DNA from: an uncultured Bacillaceae bacterium
GTDB taxonomy: Bacteria > Bacillota > Bacilli > Bacillales > Alkalibacillaceae
NCBI GenBank assembly: GCA_937983065.1
Contig: CALKAL010000063.1
Location: forward strand, 1-12,026
Length of the DNA: 12,026 nucleotides
Direction: 5' to 3'
Position 1 is the first letter of the stretch. Each line of letters starts with the position of its first letter. The notes beneath the pieces were generated by a model. That model had not been told where the DNA came from, searched no databases, and worked only from the letters and a program-made list of their open reading frames with translations. Of the stretch, positions 6,794-12,026 are shown one piece after another. A program made the position numbers and the translations under genes.

Positions 6794-6827
6794 AGGGAGC
6801 ATAGCTAAACGTTTAGCTATGCTCCCT
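6794..6827 (-). terminator. 34-bp perfect palindrome, probable terminator after marR
   Basis: AGGGAGCATAGCTAAA (6794-6809) is followed directly by its exact inverted copy (6812-6827) across a central CG, a 16-bp stem. It begins 7 bp past the marR stop codon. The T-run beyond the stem on the minus strand is weak (AAAATTTAG), so termination is likely but not textbook. On the plus strand it is followed by CTTTATT, so it could act in both directions. Confidence 0.55.
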
Positions 6828-6834
6828 CTTTATT

Positions 6835-7257
6835 CTAAATACCCCAATCCATCATTAATCGTTTTTTAAACTCGTTTACTTGATCCTCTCCTAATCGTTC
6901 AGCGATATTATTTTCTAGCTCCTTTTTAATCGCATTATTTTCATTCATGCATTTTATTCCAAGCTCGGTCAAATTAACCGCTTTAACTCTTTTATCGTGC
7001 TCAACGTTTTTTACTTCAACAAGCTTCTTTTCCTCTAACATTTTAATAAATTTATGGGTTGCTTGCCGTGTAACATGGACGCGCTTTGTCACATTCGAAA
7101 TTGTCGTTTCTCCTTTTTCCTGATAAATTTTCGATAAAATATACCATTCTGAATTCGATATATTCATTTCGCTTCGTTCATTCCAAATTTGCTCTGTTAA
7201 CTTACGAAGCTGAATATGTCGCTCATGTATTAAATCAATTAAATTTGCTGAATTCAA
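6835..7257 (-). CDS. MarR-family transcriptional regulator
   Basis: A 140-residue winged-helix regulator. From the chosen start, the DNA-binding helices span about 51-80 (TTISNVTKRVHVTRQATHKFIKML) and the wing carries the family motif DKRVKAVNLTELG at about 88-100; flanking helices would form the dimer interface. I choose the TTG at 7255-7257, which follows GGTAGGTG with 5 bp spacing and gives the normal family length. Longer options at 7311 (ATG) and 7326 (TTG) are rejected: neither has a ribosome binding site, and both lie at or upstream of the predicted transcription start, the second inside the -35 box. It is divergent from the CarD-family gene and shares with it a palindrome that supplies both -35 boxes, so it probably represses itself and carD. 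The ligand is unknown. Confidence 0.85.
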   Translation of the reverse strand: MNSANLIDLIHERHIQLRKLTEQIWNERSEMNISNSEWYILSKIYQEKGETTISNVTKRVHVTRQATHKFIKMLEEKKLVEVKNVEHDKRVKAVNLTELGIKCMNENNAIKKELENNIAERLGEDQVNEFKKRLMMDWGI

Positions 7258-7297
7258 GTCTACACCTACCAACTGTCTTTCTATTTTTACTGCATCT

Positions 7298-7326
7298 AAT
7301 ATATTAAACATTACGCAGAATGTCAA
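7298..7326 (-). promoter_or_regulatory. Promoter of marR
   Basis: On the minus strand, a consensus -35 TTGACA (7321-7326) and -10 TATATT (7298-7303) with 17 bp spacing. Transcription would start near 7291, about 34 nt before the TTG start codon. The -35 box is the left arm of the palindrome at 7319-7339. Confidence 0.75.
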
Positions 7327-7339
7327 TTAAGTTGACATT
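7319..7339. promoter_or_regulatory. Probable MarR operator spanning both divergent -35 boxes
   Basis: AATGTCAA (7319-7326) and TTGACATT (7332-7339) are perfect inverted repeats around a 5-bp centre, TTAAG. Length and symmetry fit a MarR dimer site. Each arm contains a consensus TTGACA for one of the two divergent promoters, so one bound dimer should block both. Confidence 0.7.
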
Positions 7340-7360
7340 TTTGAATGAAAGACGTATGAT
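7332..7360 (+). promoter_or_regulatory. Promoter of the CarD-family gene
   Basis: Plus-strand -35 TTGACA (7332-7337) and -10 TATGAT (7355-7360) with 17 bp spacing. The start should lie near 7367, giving a leader of about 40 nt with an AAGGAGA ribosome binding site 7 bp before the ATG. Confidence 0.75.
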
Positions 7361-7406
7361 AGAGTTAGTATATTAGGCGCTAATTGCCTGCTAAGGAGAT
7401 AATCAT

Positions 7407-7904
7407 ATGTTTAAAGTTGGAGATTTAATTGTTTATGCAGAGCACGGGATCTGCCGGATTGATGATATTACGGATCAAACTTTTTCAGGTATTACTAGAG
7501 AATATTACATCCTCCACCCGATTAAAAATGATCAAAACTTAACGATTAGCGTACCAGTAAACATTAAAAATTCTTCCATGCAAAATATTATGGATAAAGA
7601 TGAAGCAGAAGACATTTTAAAAGTTATGGAAACTGAAGAAGTTGAGTGGATTGAGAAGCTCCAAGATCGAAACCGACAGTATACGAAAATTGTAAATACC
7701 GGCGATCGGGAAGAAATTGCTCAAGTGGCTCGTACTTTAATTAAAAAGAAACGGGAAATTGAAGAAGAAGGTAAAAAGTTCCCAGAAAATGACCGTACTT
7801 TACTTGAAACGATTGAAAGTATTTTATTTGAAGAAATAGCTATAGCCCTTGATACAACACCGAATAAAATAACACAACGAATTGAAAATATCATTTTTAA
7901 TTAA
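7407..7904 (+). CDS. CarD/CdnL-family RNA polymerase-binding regulator (YdeB-like)
   Basis: A 165-residue CarD/CdnL-type protein and the only plus-strand gene in the window. Residues 1-65 form the RNA-polymerase-interacting domain: FKVGDLIVYAEHGICRIDDI at 2-21 is the conserved opening of the Tudor-like fold, followed by YYILHP and ISVPV strands. Residues 66-165 are charged and helical, as expected of the C-terminal DNA-facing domain. Length matches the family; B. subtilis YdeB is the likely counterpart. Family members bind the beta subunit and modulate open-complex stability at promoters. The ATG at 7407 follows AAGGAGA. It is monocistronic, ends at a strong bidirectional terminator, and shares its promoter region with the divergent marR gene, so its level is probably under MarR control. 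Confidence 0.9.
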   Translation: MFKVGDLIVYAEHGICRIDDITDQTFSGITREYYILHPIKNDQNLTISVPVNIKNSSMQNIMDKDEAEDILKVMETEEVEWIEKLQDRNRQYTKIVNTGDREEIAQVARTLIKKKREIEEEGKKFPENDRTLLETIESILFEEIAIALDTTPNKITQRIENIIFN

Positions 7905-7912
7905 TATTAATT

Positions 7913-7950
7913 AAATCGACCACCCGAATGAATGGATGGTCGATTTTTTT
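7913..7950 (+). terminator. Bidirectional terminator between carD and the sulfurylase-like gene
   Basis: Arms 7913-7925 and 7934-7946 pair over 13 positions (AAATCGACCA with TGGTCGATTT, then one wobble and CC/GG) around an 8-nt loop. On the plus strand it ends in a seven-T run (7944-7950). On the minus strand the run beyond the stem is weaker (ATTTAATTAATATT). It separates the two convergent genes. Confidence 0.85.
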
Positions 7951-7952
7951 GT

Positions 7953-9659
7953 TTATTCTTCATCACTACCACGGTAACGTTTATACGGTAGCGGATTCCA
8001 CGTTCGATAATTTAAATCGTTCTCATCTAACGGTTTAGATAAATCATCGAATATTTTTCGCGCCACTTCAAGCTCCCGTTCTGCCTCATCTTTATCCTGA
8101 TACATAAATTCATCGGATGCTTTTTCTGATGCTGTACTCACTTTTTCTTCTAAATTGCTAACGACCATCTCCTGCCCTTTATGAATGGACTTTCTTGCTT
8201 CAGTCACCCATTCAGGCTGAGTTGAACGGAGCGTATCTGTCACATAACTAAACTCATTGAATATATCTTTGTAAATTCGGTCGGCATTTTCCCGCACGTC
8301 TAAAATGGCTTCTTCTAAATCTTCTATCGTTAATTCAGTCACTTCCAATGGTTTGTTACGAGGTGAGCCGCCAATTCGCTTATGTTTTAAATAATATGGG
8401 AAAATACTTTTAATCGTTTTTCCGACAGGGTTAATCGCCTCATTATTTTCATCGATTCCCTTCGGCTGAATTCCTTGCATAGCGATGCGCGCCGATTCAG
8501 GACGAACAATCTCTTTCGGTGGTAACACACCATAACGAAGTAACTCTCTAATGCCTGTTCCTGAAATATTAATTCGATATTTAGTATCATGCGGACAAGT
8601 TTGCTCTGTTGCTAAACTATCACAGCGCGTACAATAAAACACTTCATGGAAAAGTCGAACGTCAATGCCTAGCTCTTCTGGTGTAAATTCGTCAAAAATC
8701 GTATGACTCGCGTATTTATCATAGTAATCACCAATTCCTGCATGATCTCGTCCAATTAAAGCATGGGTACAACCATAATTTTTCATAATTAACGCATGTA
8801 ATACCGCTTCCCGCGGGCCAGCAAAAATATACGTCACTCGAAGTGGAGCAAGAACCGTTCTTTCTTTCGGGTAATATTGCTCAAGAACACTTCTATAAGC
8901 TAACACTCGAAATTCATGTCGTGTATATTCACGTTTTGCCATTTCTACGAGAGGTTGTACGAATATACCATCGAGCTCTTCTAGCGCATTACGGTGAATA
9001 TATTCGTGACCCCGGTGAAGGGGATTGGCTCCCGTAATAAACCCGCCGACAGAATTAAATTTTTTGTCTTCATAAAATAATTTCCACGTATCTTTCGGTT
9101 CCATTCGTAAGCTTTCAAACGGTCCCCAATTAACCCGTCTTAATAATTGAATCGGTCCACCTAATGCAGTATCTCCCATCCGGCGGTAAATCGCATCGAC
9201 ACCTGGATGATTCCGATCAGTCGTTCCGAATAAATGCTGCGCTCGAAATTCTCGGTCGTATTCAAAAATATCATCACATTTTAAAATCGCAACAGTTTCC
9301 CTTGTTTCATCAACTAAAGCGACTTCATCCCCTTCAGATAACTCGCTAATAATCTCTTTGTTTCGATTACCAATCGGCGCAAAGCTTAACGGTACTGGCC
9401 AAACAACACCATTCGCTAGCCGACCATCCGTTAACACAGATTTATAATCCTCTTCTACCATAAAACCTACATTTGGTGATAAAACTCCAGTTGCAATCAT
9501 TTCCAATGTAATGACCGCTTCTAAATCAACCATAATTTTAGGTAATGTTTTCGCTCTTTCTTTTGCTTCTTCTAATTCCTCACCGACTAAAACTTGATTA
9601 ACAAGCTTTCCTCCGTGTGGCTGCTGTGGAAATTGGTCAAATTGTAATTCTTTACTCAT
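7953..9659 (-). CDS. sat: ATP-sulfurylase-like protein with altered active site and C-terminal extension
   Basis: A 568-residue protein whose first ~395 residues align by eye with ATP sulfurylase (ATP + sulfate to APS + PPi). It has an N-terminal PUA-like domain (about 10-165: DLEAVI...IATGVLSPNVGFM, RLANGVVWPVPLSF) and a nucleotidyltransferase domain with NPLHRGHE (His215, His218), AGPREA (280-285), GRDHAG (303-308) and SGTGIRELLR. A Cys343-X2-Cys346-X8-Cys355-X-His357 cluster resembles the zinc site of some sulfurylases. Oddities: the usual QTRNP reads TGANP (209-213), and the usual MRYAGPREA reads YIFAGPREA, so two normally conserved arginines are absent. Residues 396-568 form a charged, mostly helical extension with no APS-kinase P-loop; typical bacterial Sat is about 380-430 residues. 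No sulfate-assimilation genes adjoin it. The ATG follows GGGGAGG. Sulfate activation is doubtful; the symbol marks homology only. Confidence 0.8.
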   Translation of the reverse strand: MSKELQFDQFPQQPHGGKLVNQVLVGEELEEAKERAKTLPKIMVDLEAVITLEMIATGVLSPNVGFMVEEDYKSVLTDGRLANGVVWPVPLSFAPIGNRNKEIISELSEGDEVALVDETRETVAILKCDDIFEYDREFRAQHLFGTTDRNHPGVDAIYRRMGDTALGGPIQLLRRVNWGPFESLRMEPKDTWKLFYEDKKFNSVGGFITGANPLHRGHEYIHRNALEELDGIFVQPLVEMAKREYTRHEFRVLAYRSVLEQYYPKERTVLAPLRVTYIFAGPREAVLHALIMKNYGCTHALIGRDHAGIGDYYDKYASHTIFDEFTPEELGIDVRLFHEVFYCTRCDSLATEQTCPHDTKYRINISGTGIRELLRYGVLPPKEIVRPESARIAMQGIQPKGIDENNEAINPVGKTIKSIFPYYLKHKRIGGSPRNKPLEVTELTIEDLEEAILDVRENADRIYKDIFNEFSYVTDTLRSTQPEWVTEARKSIHKGQEMVVSNLEEKVSTASEKASDEFMYQDKDEAERELEVARKIFDDLSKPLDENDLNYRTWNPLPYKRYRGSDEE

Positions 9660-9720
9660 GTTACCTCCCCTTTTCTACCTAATTGTAATTTAAATATATA
9701 TGAAGTTATCCACTTTAAAA

Positions 9721-9734
9721 TGATAACGCTTACA
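9721..9734. promoter_or_regulatory. Catabolite-responsive element (cre), CcpA site
   Basis: TGATAACGCTTACA fits the Bacillus cre consensus TGWNANCGNTNWCA at every defined position, on both strands. It lies in the untranslated leader of the sulfurylase-like gene, about 48-61 nt downstream of the predicted start, a position where CcpA acts as a roadblock to transcription. Confidence 0.7.
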
Positions 9735-9788
9735 AATAAGTTCTAAATTAAAATGCCTCTTTCCTCCTTTTTACCAATTTTATTGTCT

Positions 9789-9816
9789 ATTATAAAAGTG
9801 GCCATTGTGTGAACAA
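9789..9816 (-). promoter_or_regulatory. Probable promoter of the sulfurylase-like gene
   Basis: On the minus strand a perfect -10 TATAAT (9789-9794) lies 16 bp from a weak -35 TTGTTC (9811-9816). Transcription would start near 9782, leaving a leader of about 122 nt that contains the cre box and a stray AAGGAGG motif (about 9769-9775) with no ATG behind it. The -35 region overlaps a small ATTGT...ACAAT inverted repeat (9804-9817). Confidence 0.5.
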
Positions 9817-9890
9817 TTGCCTTATATTCATTTTAACATAACATTTCAAAAAATATGAGGAAGTCTGATAATTTATTTTATTTTTTATTG

Positions 9891-9925
9891 TAAAAAAATA
9901 GCTTGCCGAAACTATCGACAAGCTA
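9891..9925 (-). terminator. Intrinsic terminator of the ABC exporter operon
   Basis: TAGCTTGCCG (9899-9908) pairs with CGACAAGCTA (9916-9925) with one wobble, around the loop AAACTAT. On the minus strand it is followed by a run of seven T (9892-9898). It begins about 20 bp past the permease stop codon. Confidence 0.85.
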
Positions 9926-9945
9926 CAAAAAATCAAAGGCACTTG

Positions 9946-10902
9946 TTAACTCGCTACATCCCGCTTAGTAAATACGAGCCAAGTTAACATGGTGAAAATA
10001 ACAAAATATATAAAGAGTACCGTAACAGAGAACCCAAGCGTCATTCCCTCTATTAATACATTTCCTGTTACGTATTGTTTTAAATCAATGTTAGCGAATA
10101 AAATATATTTTACCCAATCATAATTTTGAAATGCTTGAACAAAAATATTACCACCCATTAATAGAAAGATTCCAACCCCAACAGCAAGGGAACTACTCTT
10201 GAAAATAGTCGAAATCATAAATGCAAGAGTCGTCATCATAATAAGATTAACAACTTTATAGCCATAATCGGTTATCACTTCACCTAATATCGGAACGTGT
10301 TGAAATCCATCATTTTTCAAAACAACGATATCTGGATTTAGCCCTTCAAATCCGAAAAAGATTGCACCAGCGAGTAAGGAACTGAGGAGTAAAAATATCA
10401 TTGTAACAAAAGCGAAAATGAATACACTTAAAAATTTACTTAATAAAATTTTCGAGCGTGAAATCGGACGGATTAATAGTAGTTTAATTGTGCCCCATTT
10501 ATATTCATTAGAAATAATTCCCGCTCCGATAATAATCGTAAATAGACTAATGATTGACACGAGGCCTGCATTTTCTAACGTATAGCTCCACGCCCCATAA
10601 TTTAAAGGTTTAATATCATTTTCTATATGGTAATTGTTTCGTTCTACAAGTTCACCGTAATATAATGAAAAGTATTCCGAATCAGAGGAACTTGATATAT
10701 CCCCTAAGTACATATCATTTTCTTCTTGTAATTGTTCCTTCCAATTATCTGTATAAGTTGTTGATAATTCATCATCTAAAGTATGAACTAAAAAGGCGCC
10801 ACCTAAAACGATTAAAAACAAAAATCCATACATCACCCAAGTTACTTTTCGAACATAAATTTTAAACAATTCATTGTAAACGAGTTTTAGAAAGTTACTC
10901 AA
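9946..10902 (-). CDS. ABC-2 type transporter permease
   Basis: A 318-residue membrane subunit of an ABC exporter. Six hydrophobic segments lie at about 22-40, 112-131, 157-184, 216-234, 237-258 and 286-311. A long, acidic, probably extracellular loop (41-110) separates the first two. The cytoplasmic motif SNEYKWGTIKLLLIRPISRSKILLSKF (131-157, described by its ends) is typical of ABC-2 permeases of the bacitracin/lantibiotic-resistance group. The start is a TTG at 10900-10902, inside the last codons of the ATPase gene (8 bp overlap) and behind GGAGGG, so translation is probably coupled. No nearby ATG in frame fits. The substrate is unknown: antimicrobial peptide resistance, export or membrane maintenance are all possible. 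Confidence 0.85.
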   Translation of the reverse strand: MSNFLKLVYNELFKIYVRKVTWVMYGFLFLIVLGGAFLVHTLDDELSTTYTDNWKEQLQEENDMYLGDISSSSDSEYFSLYYGELVERNNYHIENDIKPLNYGAWSYTLENAGLVSIISLFTIIIGAGIISNEYKWGTIKLLLIRPISRSKILLSKFLSVFIFAFVTMIFLLLSSLLAGAIFFGFEGLNPDIVVLKNDGFQHVPILGEVITDYGYKVVNLIMMTTLAFMISTIFKSSSLAVGVGIFLLMGGNIFVQAFQNYDWVKYILFANIDLKQYVTGNVLIEGMTLGFSVTVLFIYFVIFTMLTWLVFTKRDVAS

Positions 10903-11818
10903 TGATATTCCCTCCCGTCAATTCTAAAAACTGATCTTCTAATGTCGCTTTAACACCTGTGACACCGTAGATTGAAATTTCGTGCTCCACGAGATGTCTT
11001 ACAATAGCGGGAATATCTTTTCGCTGTAATTCTGTAATTAATTGATCCCCTTCTTTAACAACGTCAATGTTTTTCTCTTTTAATAGCTTAATGGTTTGAT
11101 CAATTTGTTCAACGTCAAAAATAACTTTAATGGCTGTTTTCTCAACCGTCTCCTCATCACCTTTAACAGTTTGTTCAGTAATGAGTTCACCATGCTTAAT
11201 AATACCAATTCGATCGCAAATCAGTTCAATTTCCGAAAGTAAATGACTCGAAATAATAACGGCCACATTTTCTTCGACAGCTAATTTTTTTATGTAATTT
11301 CTAATTTCCCGCATTCCAGCTGGGTCAAGTCCATTTGTAGGCTCGTCCAAGATTAAAACTTTCGGTCGATGCAAAATCGCTTGAGCAATTCCTAAACGTT
11401 GGCGCATACCGAGTGAATATTTACCGACCTTTCCATGAATTACTTTCTTTAAGCCAACGAGTTCAATTACTTCTTCAATTCTTTCTTCTGGCACATCATC
11501 ATACATTCTTGCAAAATGCCGTAAATTTTGCATCCCAGTCATAAAAGGATAAAGTTCAGGATTTTCGACGATCGCCCCAATGTGTTTCGCTGCTTCCTTG
11601 TAATCATCCTTTATACTTTTACCTAAAACTTTAATATCGCCAGCTGTTAATTTCATCAAACCGACGATAAGGCGGATCGTTGTCGTTTTACCAGCCCCAT
11701 TCGGCCCGATAAAACCATACACCTCCCCTTCATTGACCGTAAGACTTACATTTTTAATAATTTCCTTCTTACCGATCTTTTTTTGAACGTTTTCTAATCG
11801 TAATGCAATTTCACTCAT
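10895..11818 (-). CDS. ABC transporter ATP-binding protein, BcrA-like
   Basis: A 307-residue ATPase of the BcrA/CcmA drug-exporter type. Visible motifs: Walker A GPNGAGKTT from Gly38, IVENPELYPFMT (83-94) at the Q-loop with the usual BcrA-group Glu, signature YSLGMRQR (134-141), Walker B VLILDEPT (154-161) and switch SSHLLSE with His192. The last ~95 residues form the extra C-terminal domain common in this group. The ATG at 11816-11818 follows GGAGGGACTTTG; an adjacent in-frame TTG at 11821 is too close to the ribosome binding site to be preferred. It is the first gene of a two-gene operon with the overlapping permease. I see no confident promoter upstream, so it may be read partly from the gene ending at 11938. 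Confidence 0.88.
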   Translation of the reverse strand: MSEIALRLENVQKKIGKKEIIKNVSLTVNEGEVYGFIGPNGAGKTTTIRLIVGLMKLTAGDIKVLGKSIKDDYKEAAKHIGAIVENPELYPFMTGMQNLRHFARMYDDVPEERIEEVIELVGLKKVIHGKVGKYSLGMRQRLGIAQAILHRPKVLILDEPTNGLDPAGMREIRNYIKKLAVEENVAVIISSHLLSEIELICDRIGIIKHGELITEQTVKGDEETVEKTAIKVIFDVEQIDQTIKLLKEKNIDVVKEGDQLITELQRKDIPAIVRHLVEHEISIYGVTGVKATLEDQFLELTGGNIIE

Positions 11819-11937
11819 CAAAGTCCCTCCCTCTATATTTGTACGAATGAGCTATCGAAATGTTTCACTCATTTTTTAATTAGTCATTCAAACTAGTTTA
11901 ATCAATATTTTTTAGAATTTAACTATTACAAGTGTGA
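11819..11937. other. Leader of the ABC exporter operon with an inverted repeat
   Basis: AT-rich 119-bp gap. AATGAG (11846-11851) is mirrored by CTCATT (11868-11873), with an inner GAAA-TG-TTTC (11857-11866), so a bulged hairpin or a protein-binding site is possible in the leader. The best promoter guess on the minus strand, TTGATT at 11900-11905, lacks a good -10 box. No terminator separates the upstream gene. Confidence 0.25.
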
Positions 11938-12026
11938 CTATTTTAGACCTTTCTTTAACTTACGGGCTAACGTTTCTTTTCTCGAAATATACTTTTCTAA
12001 ATAATCATAACATAAGAATAACGTTT
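11938..12026 (-). CDS. C-terminal fragment of an unidentified protein
   Basis: The minus-strand frame entering at the right edge stays open for 28 codons to TAG (11938-11940). It encodes a basic, probably helical tail (YDYLEKYISRKETLARKLKKG). Composition and reading direction match the neighbouring genes, so it is likely the end of a real gene, but it is too short to identify. It ends 119 bp before the ABC exporter ATPase with no visible terminator between. Confidence 0.5.
   Translation of the reverse strand, partial: TLFLCYDYLEKYISRKETLARKLKKGLK

Noticed and set aside
7258..7326. Longer MarR starting at 7311 or 7326
   Set aside because: Both codons sit in or upstream of the marR promoter elements and lack a ribosome binding site. 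The TTG at 7257 follows GGTAGGTG and gives the normal 140-residue length.
7953..8475. C-terminal APS-kinase domain fused to the sulfurylase, as in some bifunctional enzymes
   Set aside because: The extension has no Walker A/P-loop or other kinase motif; it is charged and helical.
9660..9782. T-box or S-box riboswitch in the sulfurylase-like leader
   Set aside because: At about 122 nt the leader is short, shows no T-box sequence or terminator/antiterminator pair before the gene, and its clear signal is the cre box.
9804..9817. ATTGT...ACAAT as a Rex or FNR site
   Set aside because: The arms are too short and the inner bases do not match either consensus.

Overview
The window is about 12 kb of low-GC, ordinary chromosomal DNA from a Bacillaceae-type Firmicute. 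Evidence for this: strong AGGAGG-like ribosome binding sites, frequent TTG starts, intrinsic terminators with long T-runs, a textbook CcpA cre box, a MntA/PsaA-type lipoprotein transporter, a CarD/YdeB-type RNA polymerase factor, and at the left edge an interspersed stem-rich repeat of a kind I associate with Bacillus genomes. There are ten complete protein genes and one partial one. All are on the minus strand except the CarD-family gene. I see no rRNA, tRNA, CRISPR array, insertion sequence or prophage.

Layout, left to right. 1-128: truncated structured repeat, possibly extending to about 196. 209-1168: membrane-anchored alpha/beta hydrolase. 1377-3942: a three-gene manganese-type ABC importer (ATPase, permease, lipoprotein), transcribed leftwards from a near-consensus promoter at 4054-4082 and ended by a hairpin at 1294-1344. 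4188-6443: a two-gene operon of a class-III (GSA-like) PLP aminotransferase and an RpiR/SIS regulator, with four operator-like palindromes around its promoter at 6468-6595. 6596-6793: an unassigned G-rich tract of higher GC. 6835-7257 and 7407-7904: a MarR regulator and a CarD-family protein, divergently transcribed from back-to-back promoters whose two -35 boxes are the arms of one palindrome. 7953-9659: a long, diverged ATP-sulfurylase-like protein, convergent with carD across a shared terminator and carrying a perfect cre box in its leader. 9946-11818: a BcrA-type ABC exporter pair. 11938-12026: the C-terminal end of an unknown gene.

How the genes work together. The importer should bring in Mn2+; its binding protein keeps the His/His/Glu/Asp ligand set at the same residue numbers as PsaA. 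The RpiR protein probably controls its own operon through the phased palindromes. MarR probably represses itself and carD by covering both -35 boxes, which would place an RNA-polymerase-binding factor under signal-responsive control. The sulfurylase-like gene appears to be under carbon catabolite control and stands apart from any sulfate-assimilation gene. Its protein lacks residues normally needed for the sulfate site and has a C-terminal extension of about 170 residues.

I do not see a clearly new multi-gene system such as a defence island. The strongest leads are the altered sulfurylase-like enzyme, the four-site RpiR operator array, and the MarR-carD shared -35 palindrome.
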